Below, piece by piece: positions 61,817-64,000 of a stretch of 64,000 nt of DNA; the first letter of the stretch is position 1, and the number at the start of each line of letters is the position of its first letter. The DNA lies in contig CAMLLG010000006.1 of NCBI GenBank assembly GCA_946480825.1, positions 1 to 64,000 of the forward strand, read 5' to 3'. The translations under genes were made by a program, and so were the position numbers. The stretch comes from an uncultured Lysobacteraceae bacterium (GTDB lineage: Bacteria; Pseudomonadota; Gammaproteobacteria; Xanthomonadales; Xanthomonadaceae). The notes below the pieces were generated by a model, which saw only the letters and a program-made list of their open reading frames with translations, was not told where the DNA came from and made no database searches.

Positions 61817-63367
61817 ATGGCCACCTACACGCGATCGAACGCATGGAACAACGGCGGGACTTTCGACAATCCGGATCTGCTCTGGTACGCCAAGGGCGTG
61901 GGCGCGATGATGTCGCGCGGCCTAGACGCGCGGAACAGCTGGTGGTTCTTCGCCGCGATCCACGGCCAATATCTGCCCGGAACGCCCAATGCAGAACCCG
62001 CGTTCCCCGGTTGGCAGGCCATCCCGCCGGTCCCGGCCGTGCCGACGACACCCTTGCCGAGTTCGGCGGACATGGACACGTTCTGGGATCAGTGCCAGCA
62101 CCAGAGCTGGTATTTCCCGCCCTGGCATCGCGGCTATCTGATCGCGCTGGAATCGCAGATCCGCCAGGCGGTGATCGCGCTCGGCGGGCCCGCGAGCTGG
62201 GCGTTGCCGTACTGGAATTATCTGGGCCCGGACAATCAGTACGAGATTCCGCCCGCCTTCACCCAGGCGACCCTGCCCGACGGCACCACGCCGAATCCGC
62301 TGTTCGTGACCGCGCGCTACGGCCCGAACAACGACGGCGACATCTTCATTCCGATTCCGCCGGTGTCCTCGGCGTGCATGGGCAACACGCTCTACACCGG
62401 CAGCAACGCGGCGACGCCGCGTCCCGGTTTCGGCGGGCCGCAGACCGGCTTCTCGCACAACGGCTTCGTCAGCGGCAATCTCGAAAGCAATCCGCACAAT
62501 CAGGTCCACGTCGATGTCGGCGGCAATGCGCCGGATGGCCAGACCTGGGGCCTGATGAGTGACCCGGGCATCGCCGCCCTCGATCCGGTGTTCTATCTGC
62601 ATCACGCCAACATCGACCGGATGTGGGCGCAGTGGAATGCGGACGGCAACGCCAACCCGACCACCAGCGCCTGGCTGAACGGCCCGGCCGCGTCCGGCGA
62701 GCGCGCGTTCGTCGTGCCGATGGCGGACGGCAGCAGCTGGGTGTATACACCGGCAGATGTCGACGATCTGAACAAGCTCGACTACACCTACGACGACCTG
62801 CCCACGGTCGCCAAGGCGACGGTCGCGAGCAACGCGCTCGCGGTCAGACTGCAAACGCTGGGAGCACGGCCGATGATCGAATCCTCGCAGGAATCGAACC
62901 GCGATACCGGCGCCGAATCCGAACTGCTCGGCGCCCACGACGGCGCGCTGCAGATCAAGAGCTCGGGTGCGCGCGCGCAGGTGCGGCTCGATACGGGCGT
63001 CCGCCGGCAACTGTCGAAAAGCCTCGAATCGGCGTCGGTGGAATCGCTGCCCGACCGCGCGTATCTGCAGCTCGAGAACGTGCGCGGCACGCGCGACGCG
63101 CAAAGCTTGGAGGTCTCGGTCAACGGCCACCCGGCCGGCACTGTCGCGCTGTTCGGGCTTCGCCGCGCCACCGTGAAGGACCAGCGCCACGGCGGCTCGG
63201 GACTCACGTTCGAATTGGATATCACGAGCATCATCGACACCCTGTACCTGGAGAGCGGCTTCGATGCCGATGCGCTCGACGTGAAGATCCTGCCGAGTCA
63301 GGCGGTCGATGCCGATGCGCCGATCACCGTCGGTCGCGTCAGCGTGTATCGCGAGCGCCACAAATGA
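61817..63367 (+). CDS. Tyrosinase-family copper oxidase
   Basis: A 516-aa type-3 copper protein that would oxidise phenols or catechols. CuA ligands: His49 (WWFFAAIHG), His95 and His104 in CQHQSWYFPPWHRGYLIALE. CuB ligands: His227 and His231 in NPHNQVHVDVGG, and His262/263 in DPVFYLHHANIDRMWAQW. After the catalytic domain (about 330 residues) comes a C-terminal beta domain (about 375-516, LQLENVRGTRDAQSLEVSVN, ATVKDQRHGGSGLTFELDIT), like that of plant polyphenol oxidases. No signal peptide is visible. AGGG lies 6 nt before the ATG. Its TGA overlaps the next start. Confidence 0.9.
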   Translation: MATYTRSNAWNNGGTFDNPDLLWYAKGVGAMMSRGLDARNSWWFFAAIHGQYLPGTPNAEPAFPGWQAIPPVPAVPTTPLPSSADMDTFWDQCQHQSWYFPPWHRGYLIALESQIRQAVIALGGPASWALPYWNYLGPDNQYEIPPAFTQATLPDGTTPNPLFVTARYGPNNDGDIFIPIPPVSSACMGNTLYTGSNAATPRPGFGGPQTGFSHNGFVSGNLESNPHNQVHVDVGGNAPDGQTWGLMSDPGIAALDPVFYLHHANIDRMWAQWNADGNANPTTSAWLNGPAASGERAFVVPMADGSSWVYTPADVDDLNKLDYTYDDLPTVAKATVASNALAVRLQTLGARPMIESSQESNRDTGAESELLGAHDGALQIKSSGARAQVRLDTGVRRQLSKSLESASVESLPDRAYLQLENVRGTRDAQSLEVSVNGHPAGTVALFGLRRATVKDQRHGGSGLTFELDITSIIDTLYLESGFDADALDVKILPSQAVDADAPITVGRVSVYRERHK

Positions 63368-64000
63368 CGGCGGATCAGCGGGAGCGCCGGCGCATCGCCG
63401 GCGCCCTGCTGTTGGCGAGCGCCGTCGGTTGGGCGGCGCTGTTGTCCGGCCCCTGGGGCGAGGCCGGTCTGGCGTATTGCCGGTCGATGGGCATGGCCTG
63501 GACTTGGCCCTCCTTCCGCGCGCTGCTCGCGATCTCGCCGCTCTCCGCGCTGGCGATGGACTGGACGCTGATGCTGGTCGCGATGATGACGCCGACGCTG
63601 ATCGCGCCGGTGCTGCACGTGCATCAACGCAGCTTCAAGTCGCGACGCATGCGATCGATCGCCCTGTTCGCGCTCGGCTACGCCGCGATCTGGATGAGCG
63701 CGGGCGTGGTGCTGGTGACGGTGCAGCTGATGGCGAACGCATCGGCGCCGGATGCCGTCTGGCCGGCTGCGACCGCGGCGCTGCTCGCGCTCGTGTGGCA
63801 ATGCTCGCCGCTCAAGCAGCGCTGCCTCAACCGCAGCCACAATCATTCCGAACTCGCCGCCTTCGGCCTCGCCGCCGACCGCGACGCGCTCGGATTCGGA
63901 CTCACCCACGGCGCCTGGTGCGTCGGCTCCTGCTGGGCGCTGATGCTGCTGCCGATGCTGTTGATTCATGGCCACACCGCCGCGATGATCGTCGTCGCGA
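63364..64000 (+). CDS. DUF2182 membrane protein, C-terminus beyond the window
   Basis: At least 212 residues of a membrane protein. It starts MTADQRERRRIAGALLLASA and has about five hydrophobic helices. The segment ALAMDWTLMLVAMMTPTLIA shows the WxLMxxAMMxP signature of DUF2182 (predicted metal-binding membrane protein), followed by ALFALGYAAIWM and GFGLTHGAWCVGSCWALMLL. The ATG overlaps the tyrosinase stop (ATGA), so the two are co-translated. A role in metal (copper) handling for the tyrosinase is a guess from context. No stop before the window end. Confidence 0.85.
   Translation, partial: MTADQRERRRIAGALLLASAVGWAALLSGPWGEAGLAYCRSMGMAWTWPSFRALLAISPLSALAMDWTLMLVAMMTPTLIAPVLHVHQRSFKSRRMRSIALFALGYAAIWMSAGVVLVTVQLMANASAPDAVWPAATAALLALVWQCSPLKQRCLNRSHNHSELAAFGLAADRDALGFGLTHGAWCVGSCWALMLLPMLLIHGHTAAMIVVA

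Overview
This 64 kb window is a GC-rich gammaproteobacterial chromosome segment. It most resembles Xanthomonadaceae of the Lysobacter/Luteimonas type, judged from the glyQ-glyS arrangement, the Xanthomonas-Caulobacter-type TonB receptor beside a secreted amylase, the TIGR02999-like ECF sigma factor paired with a Ser/Thr kinase, the RAYT transposase and the abundant REP-like palindromes. The genus is inferred from recalled sequence styles, not from a search.

Layout. 0-7.3 kb: a BPSS1780-type membrane protein, a class I glutamine amidotransferase, glyQ and an unusually long glyS, then three tandem paralogous small exported proteins. The repeat unit appears to have carried a copy of the 3' end of glyS with it. 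7.4-13.2 kb: tamA-tamB, the outer-membrane translocation/assembly module. 13.4-16.1 kb: an integron cassette array with four attC sites and no integrase in the window (a CALIN), encoding proteins I cannot assign. 16.2-17.8 kb: a RAYT transposase flanked by a 10-bp repeat family and by two copies of the 5' region of the next gene, a patatin-like lipoprotein (17.8-19.3 kb).

19.35-33.1 kb: the most interesting region, a minus-strand operon of five genes with very short or ATGA junctions. The first gene encodes a predicted PD-(D/E)XK nuclease-like protein with a hydrophobic C-terminus. It is followed by a DUF6603-like protein and three large conserved proteins of unknown function (915, 1478 and 527 aa). 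No phage-tail, secretion or immunity gene is recognisable, so this is a candidate undescribed system.

33.3-42.2 kb: htpG, then a complete type I Wadjet anti-plasmid system (jetABCD, minus strand). 42.5-49.1 kb: an ECF sigma factor, a Ser/Thr kinase with a TPR-like region, an OmpA-family protein and two small envelope proteins. 49.4-53.9 kb: a LysR regulator divergent from a small catabolic or detoxification set (two NTF2-like proteins, isochorismatase-like hydrolase, RidA-like protein, and an alpha/beta hydrolase broken by a 1-nt frameshift). 54.2-55.2 kb: tRNA-Arg(CCG) and ubiA. 55.3-60.9 kb: a secreted GH13 amylase divergent from a TonB-dependent receptor, a probable alpha-glucan uptake locus. 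61.3-64 kb: a YHYH/excalibur protein, a tyrosinase and a DUF2182 membrane protein that runs off the window.

Many long ORFs antisense to these genes (up to 3270 codons) are high-GC artefacts and are not annotated. All functional calls come from reading motifs by eye; no database search was possible.
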